A model generated the notes under the pieces. The model saw nothing but the letters and a program-made list of their open reading frames with translations. It was not told where the DNA came from and did not search any database. Below are positions 31,424-40,624 of a stretch of 64,000 nucleotides of DNA, piece by piece (the stretch's first letter is position 1; the number at the start of each line of letters is the position of its first letter). Origin of the DNA: Maribacter litopenaei (GTDB lineage Bacteria; Bacteroidota; Bacteroidia; Flavobacteriales; Flavobacteriaceae); the NCBI RefSeq assembly GCF_025244665.1, contig NZ_CP104205.1, forward strand, positions 2,415,001 to 2,479,000, given 5' to 3'. Made by a program: the position numbers and the translations under genes.

Positions 31424-31431
31424 CAAAGATA
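31424..31431 (-). promoter_or_regulatory. -7 promoter box of the exonuclease gene (TATCTTTG)
   Basis: An exact TAnnTTTG match on the minus strand, 15 bases before the repaired start at 31408. Confidence 0.55.
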
Positions 31432-31474
31432 ACTTTTAACACCGAAGTCTAGGTCTATAAGACCATACACTTTA

Positions 31475-32746
31475 TTAAAGTCTTGTATTGATAATATTGT
31501 TAAATGCCGAGCCAAAGGTATAGCTCAATCCTATTCTAAAACCAGTTTCAAAATCCGTGGCAATCTGTTTTTGCTGTAACAAAACATCTTCGATGGAGGC
31601 ATCCCCTGCAGGTAAGTTAATTTGATCTCTAATGAGTTCAAATCTTCCTGAAAACCGTACGGATAGCCCCTTTAGAAGCCTAACAGATAAATTGCCGTTA
31701 AATTGAATTCTATTCTTGCTAAAATCATTTAAAAAAGTAGAGCCCCGCAATCTGGTATACACACTGCCCCAAGGTTGTCTGTAGCGAACTTGGAAATCCA
31801 GGGAATGATTGAAAATACCTTCATTCAACTTGTCGAAAATGGTCGCTTCTATATAGTCATTATGAAAATAGCCTATTTTATAGGCAAGGGTTATTTCCCG
31901 ACGAAGCACTTCCTTATATGGAAATATATTGTATTCCAACGCTGGCGTAAAATAATATCTAAAATCAAGATTTGTAAAAGTGTCATGCCTTCCCCCACCA
32001 AATACACCTGCAGACCAATGGTCAGACAAACTCCTTACTATACTGCCATCTAAAGAATATCTAAATCTTTGACTGGTAAAGGTCTCCTCATCCTGAACAT
32101 ATTCGCTGTTCGCCTGACTAACCCTAATATCAGTCCTAATGCGCCATTTTTCAGTTACATGATCGCTTTCAAAACCGAGGGTATAACTAAAGTTTTTTCT
32201 ACTGGATTCCTTATCCAATCTAGCATCACCAAAAACCTCAAATATCCAATTGTTCCAAGGATCTGTATAATTTATTTCCTGCACTTCTCCAGTGCCATCT
32301 CTATTTACGGTATAGGTGATATTATCTGCTAAACCAGAATGAATAACGTATTTTAAAAGTCCCGATTGAACCTTTTTTAGCAACCCTTTCCTAACCTCAT
32401 CGCCAGTCATGTTAGCTGTTGTATCATAGGTCAATTTTCCCAAAATATCCTCATAATATCCCTCACCCTGAAAATTTAAGGTATATTTTCTGCCGCCGCT
32501 TCCATTGGATATATCGAAAATAAATAATTTGATATTTGCTTGTGCCTGATCCCTGACATGGCCGACATATTTAATTTCCTGTCGTAGAAAATTCTTGTCA
32601 CAATTACAGTCGATAAAGAGCCTCATTTGAGTCTCCTTTTCTTCTTCGTTCTCTTGTGAAATTGCAAAGAGAGGGACTAGGCAAAGTAAAATAAGGGCAA
32701 GTCTTTCAAAAGATTTTTTGAAAAACATGGGTATGAATTTTAACAT
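31475..32746 (-). CDS. Outer-membrane beta-barrel protein, unknown function
   Basis: The 423-residue protein has a signal peptide (SFERLALILLCLVPLFAIS). The first 150 residues are a periplasmic domain with two closely spaced cysteines (DCNCDKNF). The remainder is a series of alternating polar/aromatic beta-strands (YSLDGSIVRSLSDHWSAGVF, YFTPALEYNIFPYKEV, FRIGLSYTFGSAFNNI) ending in the hydrophobic C-terminal strand typical of barrels. Position and layout fit a Bacteroidota outer-membrane barrel family. I cannot name a function. A later Met (residue 7) is a possible start. Confidence 0.7.
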   Translation of the reverse strand: MLKFIPMFFKKSFERLALILLCLVPLFAISQENEEEKETQMRLFIDCNCDKNFLRQEIKYVGHVRDQAQANIKLFIFDISNGSGGRKYTLNFQGEGYYEDILGKLTYDTTANMTGDEVRKGLLKKVQSGLLKYVIHSGLADNITYTVNRDGTGEVQEINYTDPWNNWIFEVFGDARLDKESSRKNFSYTLGFESDHVTEKWRIRTDIRVSQANSEYVQDEETFTSQRFRYSLDGSIVRSLSDHWSAGVFGGGRHDTFTNLDFRYYFTPALEYNIFPYKEVLRREITLAYKIGYFHNDYIEATIFDKLNEGIFNHSLDFQVRYRQPWGSVYTRLRGSTFLNDFSKNRIQFNGNLSVRLLKGLSVRFSGRFELIRDQINLPAGDASIEDVLLQQKQIATDFETGFRIGLSYTFGSAFNNIINTRL

Positions 32747-32843
32747 TTGTTGGTTTGGTAAGCCATCAAAGTTAAAATCAAAAAGAGAAATAGAATGTTA
32801 GAATTCTGTTAATCCAAAGTATTAAACTAAACAGGTTAGAGCC

Positions 32844-34203
32844 TTAAATTTCCCTATCTGCATCCCAGGCTTCCGGATAATCGGCCACGGCCTTGGCGAA
32901 CATACTTCCCAAGGCACCGTTCACTACCCTATGATCATAGCTATGTGATAAATACATTTTACTCCTCACCCCTATAAAATCACCTTCCTCGGTTTCTATC
33001 ACTGAGGGAATTTTTCGGATAGCTCCAAGAGCCATTATTCCCACTTGGGGTTGATTGATGATTGGCGTTCCAAAAACACTCCCAAAAGTACCTACATTGG
33101 TAACCGTATAGGTACCATCTTGAACCTCATCTGGTTTTAAGGCATTTTTTCTAGAGCGTTCCGCCAAGTCATTAACGACCCTTGCCATCCCCACCAAGTT
33201 CAATTGATCTGCATTTTTAATGACGGGTACAATTAAATTACCATCCGGGAGGGCTGCAGCCATTCCTATATTGATATTTTTCTTTTTTATAACATTGTCC
33301 CCGTCAACGGAAATGTTCATTAAGGGGTATTTTTTTAATGCCTTGGCAACGGCTTCCATAAAGATCGGCGTAAAGGTCAATTTTTCACCTTCTTGCTTTT
33401 CAAATGCGTCCTTCACCTTGTTTCTCCAATTTACGATATTGGTTACATCCACCTCAATGAAACTTTGAACATGGGCCGAAGTAGAAACACTCTCCGTCAT
33501 GTGTTTGGCTATCAGCTTGCCCATTCTCGGACAAGGGTATGATTTCATCACCTGCCCCCACCCTAATTTGGGCCTCATCCTTTTCAGCACTTTTAGGGAA
33601 CTGTATTGAATCCTCTTTTTTGCTTTGTAAAGGCTGAGGAACATCGGGTACTTTTTTGTTTTCGGTCGTAGCTGGTGTTCCATTGCTTCTTCCCTCAATA
33701 TAGTCTAGGATATCATTTTTAGTGACCCTTCCTTCCTTACCGGTGCCGGATATGGCTTCCAGTTCGGCAAATGAAACGCCTTCTTCCCTAGCAATATTCT
33801 TGACCAATGGCGAGTAAAATCTTTCTGAGTTAGAATAATCCGGAACGGGACTACCTACAGTTTCCTGAGCCCTTACCACTGCTTCCTCCGCTACAACAGC
33901 CATTTCCTCATCACTGTTGGACTCCTCATCACTCTTCCCTTCATCCTTATTTGCGGCATCCCCTTGAATTTCAATGACCGCAACCACCTGACCTACTTTG
34001 ACAATATCGTCAACATCAAATCTCTTCTCAATTAAAACTCCATCCACTTCACTCGGAACCTCACTATCTACTTTATCGGTAGCTATTTCAAATATAGCCT
34101 CATCCATTTCTACAGTGTCTCCTACTTCCTTCAACCAGGATGTTAATGTAGCCTCGGCAACACTCTCACCCATTCTTGGTAATTTCAATTCGAATTTTGA
34201 CAT
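32844..34203 (-). CDS. 2-oxo acid dehydrogenase E2 (dihydrolipoamide acyltransferase); one frameshift near 33528
   Basis: The lipoyl domain carries the modified Lys in FEIATDKVDSEVPSEV. A linker rich in Glu and Ser and an E3-binding domain (YSPLVKNIAREEGVSFAEL) follow, then the catalytic CoA-dependent acyltransferase domain. The frame breaks at TTGTCCGAGAATGG, which should be TTGTCCAGAATGG (LSRMGKLIAKHM). The repaired length is 452 residues. The catalytic motif reads SYDHRVVNGALG, with Asn where E2 enzymes normally have Asp in HRVVDG. It belongs to the branched-chain or pyruvate type; E1 and E3 genes are not in the window. Confidence 0.9.
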
Positions 34204-34240
34204 ATCAATAATCTAACGTCCTTTTTGAATGATTTTTTTG

Positions 34241-34248
34241 CAAAAATA
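34241..34248 (-). promoter_or_regulatory. -7 promoter box of the E2 gene (TATTTTTG)
   Basis: An exact TAnnTTTG match on the minus strand, 37 bases before the E2 start. Confidence 0.45.
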
Positions 34249-34295
34249 ATAAATTTAAAAGCCCTTTTCTGACTTTGCAATAACTTTACCTCTGA

Positions 34296-34916
34296 TTAAT
34301 TATTATTAAAACTTCCCTCGAAAGGTATCCTATTCAAAATACTACGGCCCAAGGTAACCTCATCCGCATATTCAAGTTCATCCCCTACCGCAATTCCTCT
34401 TGCTATTGTGGAAGTTTTAACCTGGGTCCCTTCAATTTGTTTAAAAATATAAAAATTGGTAGTATCCCCTTCCATCGTTGAACTTAAGGCAAGAATCAAT
34501 TCATTAACCTCACCTTCCTTTACCTTTCGCACCAAAGAGGAAATTGTGAGATCTTGAGGTCCCATGCCTTCTATAGGCGATATTTTCCCTCCTAAAACAT
34601 GATACAATCCTCTATATTGCCCCGTATTTTCAATGGCCATTACGTCTCTAATATCTTCCACCACACAAACCAAGGTTGCATCCCTTTTTGGGTTAGAACA
34701 GATTTCACAAAGTTCCGTATCTGATATATTATGGCACTTTTTACAAAATTGTACCGTATTTCTCAACTTCATTATGGCGTTGGACAAATCCTCGGTCCGG
34801 CGCTCGGGTTGTTTCAAAAGATGCAACACCAGTCTTAAGGCAGTACGCTTACCAATTCCTGGTAATTGAGCCATTTCATACACAGCATTTTCCAATAATT
34901 TGGAAGAAAAATCCAT
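34296..34916 (-). CDS. recR: Recombination protein RecR
   Basis: RecR acts with RecF and RecO in gap repair. The protein has the N-terminal HhH region ([20 protein letters not shown]), a four-cysteine zinc finger ([16 protein letters not shown]), and a Toprim domain ([38 protein letters not shown]). At 206 residues it is of normal length and intact. It starts 67 bases from the divergent symporter gene. Confidence 0.97.
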   Translation of the reverse strand: MDFSSKLLENAVYEMAQLPGIGKRTALRLVLHLLKQPERRTEDLSNAIMKLRNTVQFCKKCHNISDTELCEICSNPKRDATLVCVVEDIRDVMAIENTGQYRGLYHVLGGKISPIEGMGPQDLTISSLVRKVKEGEVNELILALSSTMEGDTTNFYIFKQIEGTQVKTSTIARGIAVGDELEYADEVTLGRSILNRIPFEGSFNNN

Positions 34917-34983
34917 TGCGTTGAGTTTCGGTAAAATTACGTACTATTTTTACTTTTTGTACTTTGACGATAAATAAATTACC

Positions 34984-36465
34984 ATGACCGCATCCCATAT
35001 TCTACTCCTAATTGGCAGTTATTTTGCTGTTCTTTTATTGATTTCCTACTTCACGGGCAAGAATGATTCCAATGAGGATTTCTTTAAGGCGGGGAAGCAA
35101 TCTCCATGGTATTTGGTCGCTTTTGGAATGGTGGGGGCTTCCTTATCCGGTGTTACATTTATATCCGTGCCCGGATGGGTAGATGCCTCGAAATTCAGTT
35201 ATCTTCAGGTTGTTTTTGGTTATTTGGTGGGCTACTTTGTAACTGCTTATGTATTGCTTCCAATCTACTATAGGCAAAATGTTACATCGATTTATGAATA
35301 CTTGGATAACCGGTTCGGTTTTGTGAGTTATAAGGTAGGGGCAGTGTCTTTTTTCGTATCACGGGTGTTAGGGGCTGCATTTCGTCTTTTTCTCGGTTGC
35401 CATTGTATTACAGCAATTTGTATTCGATGCCTGGAACGTTCCTTTTGAAATAACGGTGACCTTATCTATACTACTAATTTGGATCTATACTTTTAAAGGT
35501 GGCATTAAGACCATTGTTTGGACGGACACCCTCCGGACATTGTTCATGCTAATTTCGGTGGGTTTATCCATCTATTTTATACTCAACAAATTGGAGTGGA
35601 GTTTCGGTGATTTTCTAAAATCCGAAGAACTTTCCAATTATAGTCAGACTTTCTTTACTGATGACTTTTTTGCCAAAAACCACTTTGTGAAATCATTTTT
35701 AGGAGGAATGTTCGTCACCATTTGTATGACAGGTTTGGATCAGGACATGATGCAAAAAAACCTTACCTGCAGGAATTTAAAGGATGCGCAGAAAAATATG
35801 GTTTCCTTCAGTTTTGTGCTTGTGCTGGTCACCTTTGTCTTTATGTTATTGGGCGCATTATTATTTATTTATGCAGACCGTTACCAAATCGGCATACCTT
35901 TAATGGACGGACAACCTAAAACAGACCTTTTATTTCCGAAATTGCGCTGAACAGCGGTTTGGGAATGACGGTCGCCATTACTTTTATGCTCGGCCTTATA
36001 GCCGCTGCCTACAGCAGTGCGGATAGTGCCCTGACATCTTTAACGACTTCCTTTTGCGTCGACTTTTTGGGAATAGGCAAGAAAACGGAGCAAAAAGCGA
36101 GAAAAATTAGAAGACAAACACATGTGGGAATGAGTCTTCTACTCATTTTAGTAGTAATCACTTTTAAATATGTATTGGACAGAAATGTTATCGATGGACT
36201 TTTAACCGTTGCTTCCTATACCTACGGATCCCTTTTGGGCCTGTTCGCCTTTGGTATATTCACTAAACATCAAATCAAGGATGGCTTTACGTGGATTGTG
36301 GCACTGATTTCTGTTTTGATTATTGTAGGCCTAGCAAAAATTCCCACCGGATATCTTGGCGGTTACGAATTTGGGTATGAACTGTTACCCCTTAACGGAC
36401 TAATAACTTTTATAGGTTTATGGCTTATAAGGAAAAAACCGGAAACTATTCCTACAAGCACATAA
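34984..36465 (+). CDS. Sodium:solute symporter (SSS family); two frameshifts
   Basis: The protein has about 13 membrane helices and the SSS signatures [32 protein letters not shown] and [13 protein letters not shown]. Near 35394 TTTTTCTCGGTTGC should be TTTTTCTGGTTGC ([20 protein letters not shown]), and near 35938 TTTCCGAAATT should be TTTCCAGAAATT ([16 protein letters not shown]). The repaired length is 493 residues. The substrate cannot be read from sequence. It lies opposite recR and ends just before the convergent CoA-binding gene. Confidence 0.9.
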
Positions 36466-36475
36466 GGCTTTTTTC

Positions 36476-36835
36476 CTAGTACTGGCCGGTCGCCAAGAGC
36501 ACTAAAGTACAGGCAACTTCTGCTTTTATACCATTAGCTTCAAGAAGCCCTTGAAAATCTGGATTTTCGGTACCAGGGTTGAATATGACCCTTTTTGGCG
36601 CCAAATCTATAATACTGTCATAATACTCTTCTTGCCTAACCGGATTAATATATAACGTTATAGTATGAATATTTTGGAATTGTTCTAAATTGGTTTTAAC
36701 TTGCACTCCCCCGATTTCTCCAGCTCTTAATCCGTAAGCTTCGGTATCGATTCCGTTACCCATAAGCCGATGAATTACCAAATTACTGTAACGGTTTGGT
36801 TTTAAGGATGCACCAAAAACAAGAGTAGTTTTCAT
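36476..36835 (-). CDS. CoA-binding domain protein
   Basis: The 119-residue protein begins MKTTLVFGASLKPNRYSNLV, a Rossmann-like nucleotide-binding start, and contains GNGIDTEAYGLRAGEIGGV and APKRVIFNPGTENPDF, matching the CoA-binding domain family. It converges with the symporter gene, ten bases apart. No pathway can be assigned. Confidence 0.85.
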   Translation of the reverse strand: MKTTLVFGASLKPNRYSNLVIHRLMGNGIDTEAYGLRAGEIGGVQVKTNLEQFQNIHTITLYINPVRQEEYYDSIIDLAPKRVIFNPGTENPDFQGLLEANGIKAEVACTLVLLATGQY

Positions 36836-37220
36836 GTTTAATCAGGGTGTTAAAATTTTTAAGTTCTGTAACTATTTTCAGGATTAATAGTCTTTAAGGT
36901 GTTATAATAATTACAAGAAGGTTTATTTTTAATAAAATTAAAATATTTAAAAAGTTGATAGTGCTATATATTTATAGTTAATGGTTAGTGTTTAGTATAG
37001 CTTATCAGCATAGAAACCCGGGCAAATGTCCGGGTTTCGCTTTATTAAGCAATATGCTAGCGTTAATCTATAGTTAAAGGGTGCCAAACCTGTAACATAA
37101 TGGTTATTTAAAAGTCTATTATAACAAGGATTAAGGTTTTGAGAAAAGGGAATTGGTTGGTTTTCCCTTTTTTAACTTTAACCTAATGGAAACCCGTGGC
37201 CGTGGCCACGGGTTTTTTAT
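36836..37220. other. Intergenic region with three consecutive hairpins
   Basis: This 385-base gap between fabH and the CoA-binding gene has no convincing open frame. Three hairpins occur: 37014-37037 (GAAACCCGG / CCGGGTTTC), 37144-37170 (AAAAGGGAA / TTTCCCTTTT, loop contains GGTTGG, six T after it) and 37190-37215 (AAACCCGTGGCC / GGCCACGGGTTT, T-rich tail). The T tracts of the last two are on the plus strand, although both flanking genes read on the minus strand. This suggests plus-strand transcripts, possibly small RNAs. Confidence 0.5.
37190..37219 (+). terminator. Strong hairpin terminator beside fabH
   Basis: A 12-base-pair stem (AAACCCGTGGCC with GGCCACGGGTTT) around a GT loop is followed on the plus strand by TTTATTT. 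The minus strand offers only TTTCC after the stem, so it probably ends a plus-strand transcript, with a weaker role for fabH. Confidence 0.65.
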
Positions 37221-38228
37221 TTACCATCTGATGATAACACTGCCCCAAGTAAATCCACTACCAAATGCGGCTAGTACCACCAAATCACCGGAGTTTACCT
37301 TACCGGATTCCCACGCTTCTGTCAATGCAATGGGTATAGAGGCGGCGGTTGTATTACCGTAACTCATAATGTTGTTGAACACTTGGTCATCTTTTAGCCC
37401 GAATTTATTCTGTATGAATTGCGATATCCTAAGATTTGCCTGATGTGGAACCAATAAATCAATATCATTTGGCTGCAATCCATTTTTCCCTAGCCCTTCC
37501 ATAATCACCTCGCTGAATCGAACTACCGCATTTTTAAACACAAATTGTCCGTTCATATAGGGAAAATATGATTCATCATTGGGGTCGTTATCGGCAATGA
37601 TGTCGGATACCCATCTTTTCCCCATGCCAGGCGCTATTAAGGAGAGCTCCTCAGCATGTTGCCCTTCGGAATGTAAATGGGTGGAAAGAATACCCTCATC
37701 CTGACTTTCGGCCCGACTCAGAATAGCCGCACCTGCACCATCACCAAAAATCACTGAGACGGCCCTTCCTCGGGTAGTCATATCCAATCCGTATGAATGC
37801 AACTCGGAACCTATTACAAGTATGTTTTTGTACATGCCCGTTTTAATATATTGGTCCGCCACCGAAATGGCATACACAAAACCGGAACATTGGTTTCTAA
37901 CATCCAAGGCCCCAACGGTTTTTATCCCTAAATCGCGCTGCACTAGTACACCTGGCCCAGGAAAGTAATAATCCGGACTGAGTGTGGCAAACACAATAAA
38001 ATCGATATCATCCTTATCGATTCCAGCCCGTTCAATGGCAATCTTAGCGGCCTTTACTCCCATGGATGTGGTGGTATCCTCACCCTTTATGACATGTCTA
38101 CGTTCCTTGATACCCGTTCTTTCTTGAATCCATGCATCATTGGTATCCATGATTTTGGAAAGGTCATCATTGGTTACCACGTTATCAGGTACATAATAGC
38201 CCAGTCCCGTAATTTTTGAATTGTACAT
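37221..38228 (-). CDS. fabH: 3-oxoacyl-ACP synthase III FabH
   Basis: FabH condenses acetyl-CoA (or another acyl-CoA primer) with malonyl-ACP to start fatty acid synthesis. The catalytic triad is visible: Cys in DVRNQCSGFVYAI, His in LVPHQANLRI and Asn in MSYGNTTAASIPIAL. The N-terminus MYNSKITGLGYYVPDNVVTN and SVIFGDGAGAAIL are also typical. At 335 residues it is intact. It is not beside other fab genes, so it may be a second copy or one with a specialised primer; this is a guess from position only. Confidence 0.94.
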   Translation of the reverse strand: MYNSKITGLGYYVPDNVVTNDDLSKIMDTNDAWIQERTGIKERRHVIKGEDTTTSMGVKAAKIAIERAGIDKDDIDFIVFATLSPDYYFPGPGVLVQRDLGIKTVGALDVRNQCSGFVYAISVADQYIKTGMYKNILVIGSELHSYGLDMTTRGRAVSVIFGDGAGAAILSRAESQDEGILSTHLHSEGQHAEELSLIAPGMGKRWVSDIIADNDPNDESYFPYMNGQFVFKNAVVRFSEVIMEGLGKNGLQPNDIDLLVPHQANLRISQFIQNKFGLKDDQVFNNIMSYGNTTAASIPIALTEAWESGKVNSGDLVVLAAFGSGFTWGSVIIRW

Positions 38229-38317
38229 ATTGTGAATTTTAGCCGTATTTAGTGCCTATACAAGCAGTGCAATATAAGAACTATTCCTAATTTCACATTC
38301 ATTTTAAAAGAAGGTTA

Positions 38318-39632
38318 TTATGCTTGTAGATACTTTTGAAAGTGATTTACCTTTATTTCAGCGTTTAGGTCGTTCAAAAGATTGTATAGTCCAAAGAATG
38401 TCCTATTCATATATAAAAAGTGTTTGGAACCCCTATTTCCGTTCATCTTTCTAATTTGTTTATCAGAAGCATAGTGCTCACTTAGAGCAGCGATTTTATT
38501 CCAAAAATCGGTATCGCCAAAATCAAACTTCTCTTCATGAAAAGGAGAAGTAAAAAGGCTTAACATTTCATGAAAGAGCGATTTAAAGAATTTTATTTCC
38601 TTTTCCGTATCGGAAGGTGTGAGAATTTCCAATTCATATAACTTTTGAGTGAAAATAGCATCATTGGAAATATTTTCTTTTTTTGCCAATTCAAAGTAAG
38701 GATTATAAAAATCATCCGGTACTTCCTTAATACATCCAAAATCAATCACTACCAACTCGCCTTTAGAATTGACCAAAAAGTTTCCAGGATGTGGATCTGC
38801 ATGTACCTTTCTAATCCCATGTATTTGATACATGTAAAAATCCCAAAGTGTTTGGCCCAATTTATTTCCGACTTCCTTTGAAAAGCTGGTTTTGGTAAAC
38901 TCTCCAAGGTGTGTGCCCTTCATCCAATCCATGGTGATAATACGCTCGCTGGAAAGGGCTTCATAATAGTTAGGAAACCGTAAATTCTCAATATGGCTGC
39001 ATTTCGAGGTAATTTCTTTACTCTGTTCAATTTCTAAAAGGTAATTGGTCTCCTCCAATAATTTATGCTCAACCTCCTTAAAATATTTGTCAGAGTCCTT
39101 TCCCTGAAGATTGAACATTCGTAGGGCAATCGGTTTAACCAGGGCCAAGTCACTGCTAATGCTTTCCGCCACACCCGGATATTGTATTTTCACAGCTAAG
39201 TCCATACCATCCTTGGTGGCACGGTGAACCTGACCTATACTGGCCGCATTTATAGATTCCCTTTCAAATGAATCAAAAATCTCTTCCGGATACTTATCGA
39301 GATATTTTTTAAAGGTTTTTCGCACCAAAGGCCCTGATAAGGGAGGAACGGAAAACTGGGAAAGGGAGAATTTTTCAACATAGGCATTCGGTAACAGGTT
39401 TTTCTCCATGCTCAACATTTGAGCTACCTTTAGTGCACTACCTTTTAGGCTTTTGAGTCCGTCGTAAATATCCCCCGCATTATCGTTATCAAGTTCATCC
39501 CTTGTCAAGTCTCGGATTTACTATTTTTTTGCCGTAATATTTGGCATAATTTCCTCCTATTTTCACCCCCGTTTTTATGAGTTTGCTGGCACGTTCAATT
39601 TTTCCGGTAGGTATTTTGTCTAATGTTTTCAA
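38318..39632 (-). CDS. ABC1/UbiB family atypical kinase; one frameshift near 39512
   Basis: The kinase-like fold shows the family motifs KIGGNYAKYYGKK at the N-terminus, LKSLKGSALKVAQMLSMEKN (KxGQ-like), MDLAVKIQYPGVAESISSDL with the ATP-contacting Lys, VHADPHPGNFLV and VVIDFGCIKEV. Family members support ubiquinone or other prenyl-lipid metabolism. Upstream sequence encodes a further N-terminus starting at a TTG (39632): KTLDKIPTGKIERASKLIKT. The frame is restored by reading AATCCGAGACTT as AATCCAGACTT. The repaired length is 437 residues. It lies 18 bases after the TetR gene, indicating co-transcription. Confidence 0.88.
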
Positions 39633-39650
39633 GTTCTATGAATTAGGGTG

Positions 39651-40305
39651 TTATGCGAACGTTTCCTTGTACAGGAATTTTCCAAAATCCACAATATTTT
39701 CCAAAGGAGTGTTGTCAAAGAGGTCAAATACGGTATTGACGGATTTCTCGATGGCCATATCCGTTTTTTCAAATCCCTGGGATTCATCGTTCATCCAAAA
39801 TTTCAACAAAAACAGTAATTGCAACCAAGCTCCTTCCGAAAAAATGGAAGGATTATGTTTTGTGATTTTACTTGTTTTTTGTTCGTTTCCATCGGCAATC
39901 AACTCCTTTGCAAAATCTTTAAAGTATATTCTTAAACCTTTTAGTTGCTCCAAACTTTTAAGCTGGTTTCCACTTTGAGTTAGGGCAAATAGCACATAAC
40001 TTCTGTTAAGGGTCAACATTTCAAAAAAAGTATAAAAAAAGGTCAATAACTTATCTCTATTCGTAAATGCGGCGTATTCCTTATTTTTGGTCATCAATGC
40101 CTGGGAATTAGTAAAAAAGGTATTCCGAGATACCTTTTTTCACAGAAAGTATGGAGGCAAAATATTTGTAAAAATCGGCTTCGGACATTTTATTTTCCTT
40201 ACAAAACTTATAGACCGTCTTTGGTTCCTTTTCCTGTTCCAAAACATAATCCATGTACTTGGCAATCATTTCCTCTTTTGTTATACTCTTTTTCTTAGTG
40301 GCCAT
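39651..40305 (-). CDS. TetR family regulator; one frameshift near 40127
   Basis: The N-terminus (MATKKKSITKEEMIAKYMDY, then VYKFCKENKMSEADFYKYFA) is a TetR-type helix-turn-helix. The rest is the helical ligand-binding domain (NRDKLLTFFYTFFEMLTLNR, GLRIYFKDFAKELI). The frame breaks at GGTATCTCGGAATACC; GGTATCTGGAATACC gives GIWNTFFTNSQALMTKNK. The repaired length is 217 residues. The gene for an ABC1 kinase follows on the same strand, a pairing that suggests the regulator controls that kinase or itself. A candidate RNA element (copy C) lies upstream. Confidence 0.8.
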
Positions 40306-40624
40306 ATTTTAAACTATTTAAGTTCTATGATTTACCTTCAAAAAATATCTGATTTAGACTAAAAAACGTGCCTTCAGAGGAAAGCACGTTTTCAAACAAC
40401 CTAACCAATAAATAATCAAACGTGATTATGATTAAAACTTTTTCATAGCATTTTCTTTCCTAATCACAAGTAAAATTAAATAATGTTTAATCTTTATTAA
40501 AAAAAATTAAACAAAAATTTTGTTAAAGTTTGATTATCAGTAAGTGTGTCAGTTTGTCACTTTCAATAAGTCTCGGTATTTTTTTTGTCCAACGATGTTT
40601 GCAATAATTAAAAAAATCTAGGTA
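40306..40624. other. Divergent intergenic region between TetR and htpG
   Basis: The 319-base gap holds candidate RNA element C (40363-40455) and an AT-rich region of about 170 bases before htpG. Next to htpG are an imperfect palindrome (GTGTCAGTTTGTCAC, 40546-40560) and a promoter-like pair: TTTG, 20 bases, then TATTTTTTTTG near 40577-40587. No protein gene is apparent. Confidence 0.5.
40363..40455 (-). ncRNA. Candidate small RNA or leader element, copy C
   Basis: On the minus strand it begins GAAAATGCTATGAAAAAG (40438-40455), carries TTAGGTTGTTT (40394-40404, one mismatch from copies A and B) and ends in a hairpin with stem AAAACGTGC (40363-40392). The gap between boxes is 33 bases. The ATG would encode only MKKF before a stop. 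It lies 58 bases upstream of the TetR gene on the same strand, so in this case it could be an attenuator or leader. Confidence 0.4.
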
